Assembly (NCBI RefSeq): GCF_018476645.1
Contig: NZ_JAHCTB010000001.1
Location: 372,001-436,000, forward strand
Direction: 5' to 3'
Length of the DNA: 64,000 nucleotides
DNA from: Aequorivita echinoideorum
Lineage (GTDB): Bacteria; Bacteroidota; Bacteroidia; Flavobacteriales; Flavobacteriaceae
Each line of letters opens with the position of its first letter. The stretch's first letter is position 1. A model generated the notes under the pieces. The model worked only from the letters and a program-made list of their open reading frames with translations, was not told the DNA's origin and searched no databases. Shown in pieces: positions 18,654 to 28,007 of this stretch. A program made the position numbers and the translations under genes.

Positions 18654-20024
18654 TTATCCAAATAAATGGTGTACAACATCGTGGACTTTTGCAACCTTTA
18701 TAATATTTATGTGAAAGGAATGCTTTGGAATTTTGCAGTATTTTGAAATAACTATGGAAGTGAATCCTAATTTTTCGGCTTCCAAAATACGCTGCTCCAC
18801 ACGGTTTACGGGTCGCACTTCCCCCGCAAGGCCAACTTCGGCGGCAAAACACATTTGCTTGTCGATGGCCATATCAATATTTGATGAGAGTACGGCAGCG
18901 ACTACTGCCAAATCTATTGCGGGATCGTCCACGGTTATGCCGCCGGTAATATTCAAAAAAACGTCTTTTGCACCCAACTTAAAGCCGGCGCGCTTTTCCA
19001 AAACAGCCAAAATCATATTCAGTCTTTTGGCATTATATCCAGTGGCACTTCGTTGTGGCGTGCCGTAGACCGCGCTGCTCACAAGGGCCTGAATCTCAAT
19101 CATAAGCGGCCGCATTCCTTCCAGCGTTGCTGAAATTGCGGTACCGCTCAATTCCTCATCATTTTTGGAAATCAATATTTCTGATGGATTGCTCACCTCG
19201 CGCAAGCCGCTTCCCTGCATTTCGTAAATTCCCAATTCGTTTGTGCTTCCAAAGCGGTTTTTATTCGCCCGTAAAATTCTATAGATATGGTTTCGGTCGC
19301 CCTCAAATTGAAGGACTGTATCAACCATATGTTCCAGGATTTTGGGCCCGGCAATATTCCCATCCTTCGTTATGTGCCCTATCAAAATGACTGGAGTGGC
19401 GGTTTCTTTTGCAAATTTTATAAGTTCGGTTGTGGTTTCCCGAATCTGCGAAATGCTTCCGGCACTGCTTTCAATATTATCTGTGTGCAATGTTTGAATG
19501 GAATCAATAACCACGATATCCGGCTCAATTTCTTCAATATTTCTGAAGATATTTTGCGTTTTTGTTTCGGTGAGAATGTAACAATTTTCTGAAACGGGCT
19601 GAATTCTTTCGGCCCTCATTTTTATTTGCTGTGCACTTTCCTCGCCAGAAACGTACAATGTTTTATAGGGAAGCTGAAGCGCAATCTTCAGCATTAATGT
19701 GCTTTTTCCAATTCCCGGCTCGCCGCCTAAAAGTGTTAATGAGCCCGGCACGAGACCGCCGCCCAAAACCCGGTTGAGTTCGTTGTTTTTTGTATTGAGT
19801 CGTGCCTCGCTTTGGGTTGAAATCTCTGAAATGCGTTGCGGTTTCGCGGTTCGGTTTTTAGTTCCGCCAGAGGAATCGTTTATCTTCCAACTGGATTTTT
19901 CAGCTTTTTGGATTACTTCTTCGGCGATGGTGTTCCATTCTTTGCAGGAAGTGCATTGCCCTTGCCATTTAGCGTACTGTGCGCCGCAGTTTTGACAGAA
20001 AAAAGTGGTTTTTGTTTTGGCCAT
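18654..20024 (-). CDS. radA: DNA repair protein RadA
   Basis: This 456-residue RecA-like ATPase promotes branch migration during recombination. The N-terminal zinc finger uses Cys10, Cys13, Cys24 and Cys27. Walker A is GGEPGIGKST (about residues 93-102), the RadA signature KNRFG is present in RANKNRFGSTNE, and the C-terminal Lon-protease-like domain occupies about 270-456. The length is normal. Confidence 0.97.
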   Translation of the reverse strand: MAKTKTTFFCQNCGAQYAKWQGQCTSCKEWNTIAEEVIQKAEKSSWKINDSSGGTKNRTAKPQRISEISTQSEARLNTKNNELNRVLGGGLVPGSLTLLGGEPGIGKSTLMLKIALQLPYKTLYVSGEESAQQIKMRAERIQPVSENCYILTETKTQNIFRNIEEIEPDIVVIDSIQTLHTDNIESSAGSISQIRETTTELIKFAKETATPVILIGHITKDGNIAGPKILEHMVDTVLQFEGDRNHIYRILRANKNRFGSTNELGIYEMQGSGLREVSNPSEILISKNDEELSGTAISATLEGMRPLMIEIQALVSSAVYGTPQRSATGYNAKRLNMILAVLEKRAGFKLGAKDVFLNITGGITVDDPAIDLAVVAAVLSSNIDMAIDKQMCFAAEVGLAGEVRPVNRVEQRILEAEKLGFTSIVISKYCKIPKHSFHINIIKVAKVHDVVHHLFG

Positions 20025-20070
20025 AATATTCAGCTAAAATAAATATATTTACGCTACCAACCACAGCTGG

Positions 20071-22941
20071 ATGAAACTTCTCAAGCTCGTCATTTGCTCT
20101 CTTTTATTCATAACCAATTGCGCCATCGCGCAGAAATATTCCTTTAAGAATTTTACTATTGAGGATGGTTTGGTAAGCAATGAAACTTCAGATATATTTC
20201 AGGATAAAAAAAACCGAATCTGGGTTACCAGCACAGGCGGTGTAAGCTGTTTTAACGGCAAAAGTTTTACCAATTATTCTACCAAAAATGGACTGGCCTC
20301 TAATGTTGCCTTCAGCATTTTTGAGGATTCCAAGGGGAGGATTTGGGTTGGCACGTTGAACAATGGCATAAGTATTATTGAAAATGGAAGAGTGAGGAAT
20401 CCGCAAGGGATTGATTTTTCTACGCTTGGCAGTTGTAATGATTTTTTGGAGGCCGCGGATGGCACTATTTACATTTTTTTCTCAAAAGCCATTGCTACCT
20501 TCAAAAATGAAAAGCTTGAATTGATTGAAAATCTTCACAACAACGAAAAAATAAATAGCATTGAAAGCGCGGAATGGTACGATAGCAATACCATTTATAT
20601 GGCATCGCTATCTTCAGGCGTATTGAAGTGGACTTTGAATCCGCAGAAGATTGAGATTTTCAACAATGAAACCCATGGCATCAACAATATCTGTTATTCA
20701 ATTTATGTAGATAAAAACAAGGACGTGTGGGTAGGGGCGTATGGCGAATTGAATAGATTTTCAAAGGGAAATCTCAAAAAATTTAGTTTTGACAAAGAAG
20801 ATTTCGACAAAAACCGGATTTATCACATTTGGGAGGAAAATGAAAATGAATTCATTTTAAGTACGGAAGGTAACGGCTTTGGAATTTTCAATAAGAATAC
20901 CGGAAAAATAAAATTTTACAATGAAGCACAAGGTTTACCCAGTCGATATATCTATACTTCAATTAAAGATACGGAGGGAAATCACTGGTTTACCTCTTTC
21001 GGGAAAGGAATTATCCGATTTCGGGACACGGCTTTCAAGATTTATGATGAAGATCACGGATTACCGTCAAATTCGGTAACCGAGTTGGTTGAATGGAAGC
21101 AAGACTGGTTGGTGGGCACGGATAACGGACTAGTTGCAATAAAGGATGGCAATGTTCAAAATGTGCTGATAGACGGCCGCGTAGTGAATAATCTTTCAGT
21201 CACTTCTGAAAATAATTTGCTTGTAGCTACGGATAAAAATACCGTTGAATTTTCAGAAGAACAAAAGCCGAAAATAATTGATGAGGGTTACTTCAATTTG
21301 GCTTATAAAGATAAAGGGAAGTATTATTTATTCGGGACCAATGAAATAAAGATTATGGAAAATGATACGTTTCATAAATTCCGAACCGGAAAGGCCATTG
21401 CAATAAATGCTTTGGATGACAGATATATTCTCACAAAAATAAGCGGGCTTTATCAGCTTCACAATAACAAGTTGGACACCATACCGGGCTTGAGTCCATT
21501 TGAAACCAGTGACTTTCATTCTACGGACGTAATTAATAAAAATGAACTTTTAGCGGGAAGCGAAAAGGAATTGTTCCATATAAAATTGCAGAACGGTATC
21601 TATAAAATTCGTTCTTTTCGAATGAACCGGTTTTCATCCCTCCACCATTTTAGGGCGTTACGCGTTGTGGGCAATGCTTTATGGCTTGGCGGCAGGGATG
21701 TAATCTGCAAAGTGGATCTAAAACTTCTTTTGGAAAAAGATTCGGTGAAAATAAAATATTTCAAGACTGCAAAAAATTTCCTGGCCAACGATATTGATTT
21801 CAATTCATTTACCATGACGAGTGATAGTACGCTTTTGGCAACTTCGGTCAATGGAATTTTGGCTTTCAATGAATCTTCCTATAAAACGAACACGCAAGCC
21901 CCAAAACTTGATATTTCAGAAATATTACTTTTTTCGGAACCGCTGGTAGACAGTATTTATAAAACCAAAACAGGCATCAGATTACCGCACCAAAAAAATT
22001 ATCTGACCTTTACGATGGAGGCGATAACGTTTACCAATCCAGAAAACGTTCATTACAAATATAGGCTTAAAGGATTGCGGGAAGGCGACACGTGGTCCCA
22101 ACCCACTATGGACGCACAGGTTGTTTTCAGCTATTTGCCTCCGGGAAATTATACATTTGAATTTACAGCAGATAATGGTGATGGAATTTGGCAGGAAAAC
22201 CCATATACATATTCCTTTGTTATTGACCTTCCCTTTTGGAAAACGTGGGAATTTTGGTTCTCTACGCTCATTTTGCTGGGCGGTTGCGTTTTCGCAGTTA
22301 GCTATTACCGGAATAAAGCCCTTTTGAGGCGAAGTGAAGCCTATTCCCACGGTCTTATAAGAGCACAGGAAGAAGAAAGAACGCGCGTTGCCAGAGAACT
22401 TCACGACAGCGTTGGCCAAAAATTAATGCTGTTGACCAAAAAAACCAAGGACACTGGAAATGTTGAAATGGAATCCTTGGCGGGAAATACACTTGAGGAA
22501 TTACGAAGCATTTCTCGCGGACTTCATCCGGCAAACCTTGAAAAATTGGGCATAAGCGCCGCACTAAGAAATATGATTGATGAAATTGATGCCAACACTA
22601 ATATTTTCTTTACCCACGAAATTGAACAAATAGATGCTTTGCTATCCAAAGAAGCCTCCCTACATTTGTATAGGATTATTCAAGAAGTGCTAAGCAATAT
22701 GGTTAAACATGCGCAAGCAAAATCTGCCATGATACGTATTCAAACAACAGGAAATACCATCGAAACCGTAATCCGTGATAACGGAAAAGGATTTGTTATT
22801 TCTGAAAAAATGAAAACTTCCGGCAGTTTGGGAATGAACACACTTTATGAACGGGCAAAAATCCTAAATTCAAAATTGGATATTAAAAGCCAAATAAATA
22901 AAGGAACCACTGTAAAATTGACTATACCTATTTCAGCATAA
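20071..22941 (+). CDS. Two-component sensor histidine kinase with beta-propeller sensor
   Basis: This 956-residue kinase starts with a signal peptide (ending AIAQ). A periplasmic sensor of repeated propeller motifs, such as IWVTSTGGVSCFNG and IWVGTLNNGISI, is followed by a Y_Y_Y domain (about 650-725). One transmembrane helix (about 730-750) precedes the kinase core. The phospho-acceptor is His778 in ARELHDSVGQ (HisKA_3 type), followed by an ATPase domain with NMVKHAQA and DNGKGF. The response regulator gene overlaps its stop codon by one base. The propeller architecture resembles polysaccharide-sensing regulators of Bacteroidetes, but no polysaccharide genes are nearby, so the signal is unknown. 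Confidence 0.93.
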   Translation: MKLLKLVICSLLFITNCAIAQKYSFKNFTIEDGLVSNETSDIFQDKKNRIWVTSTGGVSCFNGKSFTNYSTKNGLASNVAFSIFEDSKGRIWVGTLNNGISIIENGRVRNPQGIDFSTLGSCNDFLEAADGTIYIFFSKAIATFKNEKLELIENLHNNEKINSIESAEWYDSNTIYMASLSSGVLKWTLNPQKIEIFNNETHGINNICYSIYVDKNKDVWVGAYGELNRFSKGNLKKFSFDKEDFDKNRIYHIWEENENEFILSTEGNGFGIFNKNTGKIKFYNEAQGLPSRYIYTSIKDTEGNHWFTSFGKGIIRFRDTAFKIYDEDHGLPSNSVTELVEWKQDWLVGTDNGLVAIKDGNVQNVLIDGRVVNNLSVTSENNLLVATDKNTVEFSEEQKPKIIDEGYFNLAYKDKGKYYLFGTNEIKIMENDTFHKFRTGKAIAINALDDRYILTKISGLYQLHNNKLDTIPGLSPFETSDFHSTDVINKNELLAGSEKELFHIKLQNGIYKIRSFRMNRFSSLHHFRALRVVGNALWLGGRDVICKVDLKLLLEKDSVKIKYFKTAKNFLANDIDFNSFTMTSDSTLLATSVNGILAFNESSYKTNTQAPKLDISEILLFSEPLVDSIYKTKTGIRLPHQKNYLTFTMEAITFTNPENVHYKYRLKGLREGDTWSQPTMDAQVVFSYLPPGNYTFEFTADNGDGIWQENPYTYSFVIDLPFWKTWEFWFSTLILLGGCVFAVSYYRNKALLRRSEAYSHGLIRAQEEERTRVARELHDSVGQKLMLLTKKTKDTGNVEMESLAGNTLEELRSISRGLHPANLEKLGISAALRNMIDEIDANTNIFFTHEIEQIDALLSKEASLHLYRIIQEVLSNMVKHAQAKSAMIRIQTTGNTIETVIRDNGKGFVISEKMKTSGSLGMNTLYERAKILNSKLDIKSQINKGTTVKLTIPISA

Positions 22942-23591
22942 TGATTGACAAAAATTCCATAACGTTAATAATTGCAGATGACCATCCGCTGTTGTTGAAG
23001 GGACTTTATGAGGAATTTACAAGAAACAATTACAATGTTTTGGGGCAAGGGAAAAATGGGACCGAAGCGCTTCAGCTTATTTTGGCGCACGAGCCGGACA
23101 TTGCATTTCTGGATATTGACATGCCTTATTTAACCGGTTTTGAAGTAATAAAAACTGCCAAGGAAAAAGGCGTAAAAACAAAATTTATAGTACTGTCTTT
23201 TCACAAGGAGCAGGAATATATTTCACAGGCAAAAGCGCTTCAAATAAATGGCTATCTTTTAAAGGAAGACAGCTTTTTTGAAATAGAACGCTGTATGGAA
23301 AACGTTTTAAAAGGGGAATATTGTTTCAGCCGTTCGTTTGAGGCAGACTTGCTTAAAAGCGCCAGTGATGACATCAAAAATCTGCAACTGCTGACACCTT
23401 CGGAAAGCACGATACTCAAAATGGTTTCGCAAAACAAAAGCAGCCACGAAATTGCCGAGGCACTTTTTATTTCAATCCGTACCGTAGAAAAACACCGAAG
23501 CAATATAATCAACAAACTTAAACTGGACCCAAACAACAACACTCTTACTTCGTGGGCTTTGAGCAATAAAGCGGTTATTCAGAAATTATAG
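22941..23591 (+). CDS. LuxR-type response regulator
   Basis: This 216-residue NarL/FixJ-type regulator has a receiver domain (about residues 6-125) with phospho-acceptor Asp58 in FLDIDMP, acidic residues DD at 13-14 and a conserved Lys in YLLKED. A LuxR helix-turn-helix (about 150-210) contains SSHEIAEALFISIRTVEKH. It is translationally coupled to the kinase gene through a TAATG overlap, so the pair forms one system. Targets are not evident in the window. Confidence 0.95.
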   Translation: MIDKNSITLIIADDHPLLLKGLYEEFTRNNYNVLGQGKNGTEALQLILAHEPDIAFLDIDMPYLTGFEVIKTAKEKGVKTKFIVLSFHKEQEYISQAKALQINGYLLKEDSFFEIERCMENVLKGEYCFSRSFEADLLKSASDDIKNLQLLTPSESTILKMVSQNKSSHEIAEALFISIRTVEKHRSNIINKLKLDPNNNTLTSWALSNKAVIQKL

Positions 23592-23592
23592 T

Positions 23593-24741
23593 TTAATACC
23601 CAAAGTCCGTTTTTATTTTATCGGCACGGTCCAATAACATATCTATCGTCAAGAAATCCACTTCCTCCTTATCAAATGCCGCTTGATAGGTGCGCATGGC
23701 TTTTTTGGGATCGCCGTTTTCTTCGTAATAACGACCCATATAATAATCGCCCAAAATAGTATTTGGATAATCCTTTTGGGCCATAGAAGCTATTTCGCGA
23801 AGCGATTCCCATTGCTTTTTCTTTTCGGAAGCCGTTGCGGTTGCAATGTAATCATTCACACGAATGGGATTATCAAGTCCAAAAAGATCTTCAATGGTAG
23901 CGTATTTGTCAATTAAATATTGATGGATTGGCGTGTTCAGCTTCATTACCACGTCACTATATTCCTTTTTACTTATCGGCCTATACACAGAGAATATTTT
24001 TTCAAGCGCATTGGGTATTCCCCTTCCTACCAGGGAGTAATGCGTGGCATTTTCAAAATTATCATAATAGTAATTGAATGTTTGGCTTTTTAAACCTACT
24101 AATTTAGTGTTGAGGGCTTCCGTACTTTCCATCAACCCTTTAATATCATCAGTCCCCGTTGCCAGATAATAAAATACTTTTTGTGAAATGGAAGGTAGGC
24201 GTTGCGCAATTCTATCATCAATCATTGGTGCCAAATCTGGACTCAAAACTATATATCCATTGAATAACGGCGGGTCTTTAAAAAGGTAATAATTGAGGAA
24301 ATTCGCCGTAAAATCGTGCCCCACGCCTATCACAAATTTCGCCGTGCGGTATTTGCCGTCAATATAGGGCAAAAGCTCCAAGCCTATAAATTCAAAAAAC
24401 TTTGCGCTGTCCTCATCCGGCATAAACGTGTTATCATCGTACGCGCAATCCTCATAGCGAGAATCTCCCTGCATAATACCTACCACAATAGATTCTGGCA
24501 TATCTTCCCAATAGCTGAAATAATCCACATTTCCCGCCACTGGTTCAAAAAGATAGTCTCCGTCCAGAACGATGACTATGGGATAAACCTTGTCTTTATT
24601 TGAATCATAATTTCGGGGAAGCTGGATTTTCAACTTTCGGGATTCACCAAGTTTTGAAGAGTTGAATTCTTCATAAATTATTTGTGAAAACGCCGAAACA
24701 TTAAAAAAAACACAGATTGCAAGCAGTAGGATTTTATTCAT
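23593..24741 (-). CDS. Esterase-like alpha/beta hydrolase with altered nucleophile
   Basis: This 382-residue secreted protein (signal peptide ending SAFS) has the fold of Fes/IroE/esterase-D-type hydrolases: YPIVIVLDGDYLF, an oxyanion-region strand, and YIDGKYRT. The nucleophile elbow, normally GHSxGG, reads GHDFTANF, so an Asp replaces the catalytic Ser. The late His (NATHYSLV) is kept. A C-terminal tetratricopeptide-like segment (about 330-382) follows. It may be a non-catalytic binding protein or use Asp as nucleophile. The gene is convergent with the response regulator gene with one base between them. Confidence 0.8.
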   Translation of the reverse strand: MNKILLLAICVFFNVSAFSQIIYEEFNSSKLGESRKLKIQLPRNYDSNKDKVYPIVIVLDGDYLFEPVAGNVDYFSYWEDMPESIVVGIMQGDSRYEDCAYDDNTFMPDEDSAKFFEFIGLELLPYIDGKYRTAKFVIGVGHDFTANFLNYYLFKDPPLFNGYIVLSPDLAPMIDDRIAQRLPSISQKVFYYLATGTDDIKGLMESTEALNTKLVGLKSQTFNYYYDNFENATHYSLVGRGIPNALEKIFSVYRPISKKEYSDVVMKLNTPIHQYLIDKYATIEDLFGLDNPIRVNDYIATATASEKKKQWESLREIASMAQKDYPNTILGDYYMGRYYEENGDPKKAMRTYQAAFDKEEVDFLTIDMLLDRADKIKTDFGY

Positions 24742-24759
24742 GGGTAGAAATTTTATATT

Positions 24760-24802
24760 CTTCGGAAAGATAACAATTTTTGGATTCGCAGTTTTTCCGA
24801 AG
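24760..24802. repeat. 9-bp inverted repeat in intergenic region
   Basis: CTTCGGAAA (24760-24768) and TTTCCGAAG (24794-24802) form a perfect inverted repeat with a 25-nt loop between the flippase-like gene end and the esterase-like gene start. No T run follows on either strand, so it is not a standard terminator. Confidence 0.4.
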
Positions 24803-24819
24803 CAAAAAATTTAGACCCG

Positions 24820-25785
24820 CTACAGTTTTACCCTGTTATAGACCGGCAAAAGCAGAAATGAAAGTCCACCAAAAAAGATGATGGATGCAATGCTGGACGT
24901 CCAAACAATCCAACCGAATGCAGTCCCAGCCGTTTCAGCTATACCAAAAACGGCCAAAATTCCAGCTACGAAAAAGGGATAAGAACCAAAACCGCTATTG
25001 GTAAAGGCAAAGGCAAAACTCCCCACTACAAATGTAATTATAAGCGTACTCGCCGAAATGAATTCAGTTTCGGAAAGTGCGTGGGTTGCGGTATAAAATG
25101 ATAAAAAATATAGTGCCCAAATAATGCAGGTATGAAGCAGAAAAGCGAATTTCTTCTTCATTTTCAGAATACTAAAAACACCTTCCTTTAACCCGGAGAT
25201 AAATTTCTTCAATTTATTCCGAAGATTGCTTTTTGAATGTTTCATAAACAGGAAAAAGAAAACCACCAACGCTATGAGTGTAGCCATTGCGAACAACATT
25301 TTTGTGGGTTCCACAACTTCCTTCAAATAAGCAAACAGTACGTCAAACTGAATTAAAAGTGCGGCAATGGTAAATAAAAAGAGAAAAATCAAATCCACGA
25401 CCCTTTCAGAAATTATACTTCCGAAGCCTTTTTCAAAAGGAACCTTTTCGTATTTATCCAGCACAATGGCTCGGGAAACCTCACCACTTTTCGGAATAAA
25501 AATATTCATCAAATATGCTATATACACAGCCATGAAATTGTTGGCCAGCTTGGTCTTATAGCCCATAGGTTCCAGCATAAAATTCCAGCGATAGGCACGG
25601 GATATGTGGCTCAAAAAACTTAAAAAAACCGACAGTGCCACAATGGCATAATCCGCCTTTCCGAAGTAAATTTTTATCTCCTCAATTTGCTCCGGAGAAA
25701 ACCGGCTATAGGAATACCATATTAAAAAAATGCCCAAACCCAGCGGCAAAGCAATCTTGAGAAATTTAGAAAGGGAGCGGCTCAA
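24820..25785 (-). CDS. Lysylphosphatidylglycerol-synthase-type transmembrane (flippase-like) protein
   Basis: This 321-residue integral inner-membrane protein has about eight hydrophobic helices. SHISRAYRWNFMLEPMGYKT and FIPKSGEVSRAIVLDKYEKVPFEKG-like segments match the membrane domain shared by MprF and the UPF0104 family. The aminoacyl-transferase domain of MprF is absent, so it may move a lipid across the membrane rather than modify it. The start codon directly follows the panD stop codon, giving a panC-panD-flippase transcript. Confidence 0.85.
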   Translation of the reverse strand: MSRSLSKFLKIALPLGLGIFLIWYSYSRFSPEQIEEIKIYFGKADYAIVALSVFLSFLSHISRAYRWNFMLEPMGYKTKLANNFMAVYIAYLMNIFIPKSGEVSRAIVLDKYEKVPFEKGFGSIISERVVDLIFLFLFTIAALLIQFDVLFAYLKEVVEPTKMLFAMATLIALVVFFFLFMKHSKSNLRNKLKKFISGLKEGVFSILKMKKKFAFLLHTCIIWALYFLSFYTATHALSETEFISASTLIITFVVGSFAFAFTNSGFGSYPFFVAGILAVFGIAETAGTAFGWIVWTSSIASIIFFGGLSFLLLPVYNRVKL

Positions 25786-26136
25786 TTATTTTAGAAGATT
25801 TGTTTCCTCATCTGGGAAGACCAGAGCTGGTTTGAAAGCTTTTGCCTCCTCAACTTCCATAAGGGCATAACATATAAGTATAAGCACATCGCCGGGAGCA
25901 ACCCTGCGAGCGGCGGCACCGTTCAATGTAATTTCGCCACTTTTGCGCGGACCAGGGATTGCGTATGTTTCCAGACGTTCGCCATTATTGTTGTTGACTA
26001 TCTGTACTTTTTCGCCCTCAATAATATTGGCGGCATCCATTAAATCTTCATCAATAGTTATGCTTCCTATGTAATTTAGGTCTGCGCCGGTAACTTTTAC
26101 CCTATGGATTTTAGATTTTACTACGTGTATTTGCAT
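25786..26136 (-). CDS. panD: Aspartate 1-decarboxylase
   Basis: This 116-residue proenzyme makes beta-alanine for pantothenate. The self-cleavage site is Gly24-Ser25 in YIGSITID, where Ser25 becomes the pyruvoyl cofactor. [17 protein letters not shown] and [14 protein letters not shown] are conserved. It lies 12 nt downstream of panC, whose product uses beta-alanine, so the operon supplies the last two steps of pantothenate synthesis. Confidence 0.97.
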   Translation of the reverse strand: MQIHVVKSKIHRVKVTGADLNYIGSITIDEDLMDAANIIEGEKVQIVNNNNGERLETYAIPGPRKSGEITLNGAAARRVAPGDVLILICYALMEVEEAKAFKPALVFPDEETNLLK

Positions 26137-26148
26137 TGTGCAAAGGTA

Positions 26149-26994
26149 TTAATTTAAAGGCATATTATCTATTAACCTGACGTCCCCCGCAAAGACCGCT
26201 ACAAACGCCCGATATTTTGCATCTTCGCTTTTTGAGCTGGCAGACTTGAGGGTTTTTTCATCGGCAATTTCAAAATATTCCAAATTGAGATTGGGAGTAG
26301 ACAAAAACCGTTCCGTAACCATTTGATTGAGTTCTTCCAAAGTTTTTTCTTTGAAATGTCTTCGAACTTCGGTCAATATTTTATAAATAATACTGGCTTC
26401 TTCAAAAAGTTGTGGGCTCAGTCGTTTATTCCTTGAACTCATTGCAAGACCATTTTCCTCACGAACAATAGGACAACCAATAATGGTCACGGGAAGTTTT
26501 TCAATTTCAACCAATTGTTTCACAATCTGCAATTGCTGAAAATCCTTTTCGCCCAAGTAGGCAAAGTCTGGTTCAATGATTCTAAAAAGCGAATTTAAAA
26601 TGGTTCCCACGCCGTTGAAATGCCCTTTTCTGTGCTTGCCTTCCATTTCATTTTCCAGACCACCATAATCATAATTCTTTGCGGCAACCTTATCTTCATA
26701 TATATCTGAAATTTCCGGAGCATAAACTAAAATATTCTTGTTAAGACTTTTTAAAAGCTCACAATCTTCATTCAGCGTACGGGGATATTTTTTTAAATCT
26801 TCGGCATTATTGAATTGTGTTGGGTTAACGAAAATACTTACCACGACCACATCATTTTCATCCAAAGCTTTTTCAACCAAAGAAAGGTGCCCTTTGTGCA
26901 GCGCGCCCATAGTAGGAACAAAACCGATTTTTTCATCTCCCCGAAAGGAATCCAGCGCGTTTTTAAGATCTTTTTTATGGGTGTACAACACCAT
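26149..26994 (-). CDS. panC: Pantothenate synthetase
   Basis: This 281-residue enzyme joins pantoate and beta-alanine with ATP. VPTMGALHKGHLSLV contains the nucleotide-binding HxGH motif (His33, His36), and FVNPTQF and GEKDFQQ are the pantoate and ATP sites. MSSRNKRL is the KMSKS-like loop. It is the first gene of the panC-panD-flippase operon and is divergent from the GT5-like gene. Confidence 0.97.
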   Translation of the reverse strand: MVLYTHKKDLKNALDSFRGDEKIGFVPTMGALHKGHLSLVEKALDENDVVVVSIFVNPTQFNNAEDLKKYPRTLNEDCELLKSLNKNILVYAPEISDIYEDKVAAKNYDYGGLENEMEGKHRKGHFNGVGTILNSLFRIIEPDFAYLGEKDFQQLQIVKQLVEIEKLPVTIIGCPIVREENGLAMSSRNKRLSPQLFEEASIIYKILTEVRRHFKEKTLEELNQMVTERFLSTPNLNLEYFEIADEKTLKSASSKSEDAKYRAFVAVFAGDVRLIDNMPLN

Positions 26995-27014
26995 GTTTTT
27001 TGTTTAAGAGCGGG

Positions 27015-27061
27015 CAAAATTAATATATTAAAGACAATCTACATAAATTTTCGTAATTTTG
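27015..27061. promoter_or_regulatory. Back-to-back promoters for panC and the GT5-like gene
   Basis: The minus strand has TAATTTTG (27022 to 27015) ahead of panC, and the plus strand has TAATTTTG (27054-27061) ahead of the GT5-like gene. The 31 bp between the boxes must hold both -33 regions; neither shows a clean TTG. The two -7 boxes are identical. Confidence 0.55.
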
Positions 27062-27175
27062 CGTGTTTAAAATTCCAAGCCCAATATTGCGCCTATTTGA
27101 GCAACGCCAACGAGGAACTTTAAAAAAATTCAAATTTGGCACCGCTCCATTTAATTAATTATAAAAAAAGTATAG

Positions 27176-27985
27176 ATGAAAGATAAAAGAGTCTTGTATG
27201 TGTCTTCCGAAGTTATTCCATACCTTCCCGAGACCGAGATTTCTTCAATGTCGTTTGAAGCCCCGCGAATGATAAACAGCCAAGGCGGCCAGATTAGGAT
27301 TTTTATGCCCCGCTATGGGAATATAAACGAACGCCGGCACCAACTGCACGAGGTTATACGCCTTTCTGGTATGAATTTGGTTATCAATGATTTTGATATG
27401 CCTCTTATTATTAAAGTGGCCTCTATCCCAAAAGAACGCATACAGGTTTATTTTATAGATAATGACGATTACTTTAAAAGAAAAGCTACGTATGCAGATG
27501 AGGATGGCAATTTCTATCCAGACAATGATGAGCGCGCTATATTTTTTGCAAAAGGCGTTATTGAAACGGTCAAAAAACTGAATTGGTCGCCAGACATTAT
27601 ACACGTACACGGCTGGCTGGCTTCACTTTTTCCGCTATATCTACGTAATTATTACGGAAATGAGCCCTTGTTCGAAAACAGTAAAATTGTTACCTCAGTA
27701 TACAATCAAGGCTTTGAAGGCACGTTAGATAAAAACATGATCAATAAGGTACGTTTTGATGCCATTGATGATGAGGCTATAAAGGATTTGGAAAATCCCA
27801 CCTATGCCAATTTAATGAAAGTTGCCGTAAAGCATTCTGATGCCGCTATTATCGGTTCTTCTGAAATTCCAAGTGAACTGGAAACCTATTTGTCCCAAGT
27901 AGACAAGCCGGTGTTAAAGTATCATAATATGGATAATTTTTCTGAAGCATATTTGGACTTTTACCGCACCGAAGTTTTAAAATAA
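27176..27985 (+). CDS. Half-size glycogen/starch synthase-like protein (GT5 N-terminal domain)
   Basis: This 269-residue protein corresponds only to the N-terminal Rossmann domain of GT5 glycogen synthases (usual length about 470-480). KRVLYVSSEVIPY matches the family start, and DIIHVHGWLASLFPLYLRN matches the region that binds the acceptor. The ADP-glucose loop KTGGL expected near residue 15-20 is replaced by sequence around PETEISSM, and the C-terminal domain with the catalytic Glu is absent. Such half-size forms recur in Flavobacteria next to panC, DUF4270 and glmS, so the truncation is probably old. Glycogen synthase activity is unlikely; a sugar-nucleotide-related or regulatory role is inference. 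Confidence 0.82.
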   Translation: MKDKRVLYVSSEVIPYLPETEISSMSFEAPRMINSQGGQIRIFMPRYGNINERRHQLHEVIRLSGMNLVINDFDMPLIIKVASIPKERIQVYFIDNDDYFKRKATYADEDGNFYPDNDERAIFFAKGVIETVKKLNWSPDIIHVHGWLASLFPLYLRNYYGNEPLFENSKIVTSVYNQGFEGTLDKNMINKVRFDAIDDEAIKDLENPTYANLMKVAVKHSDAAIIGSSEIPSELETYLSQVDKPVLKYHNMDNFSEAYLDFYRTEVLK

Positions 27986-28007
27986 AATTTTTTACCGCGT
28001 ATATTTT

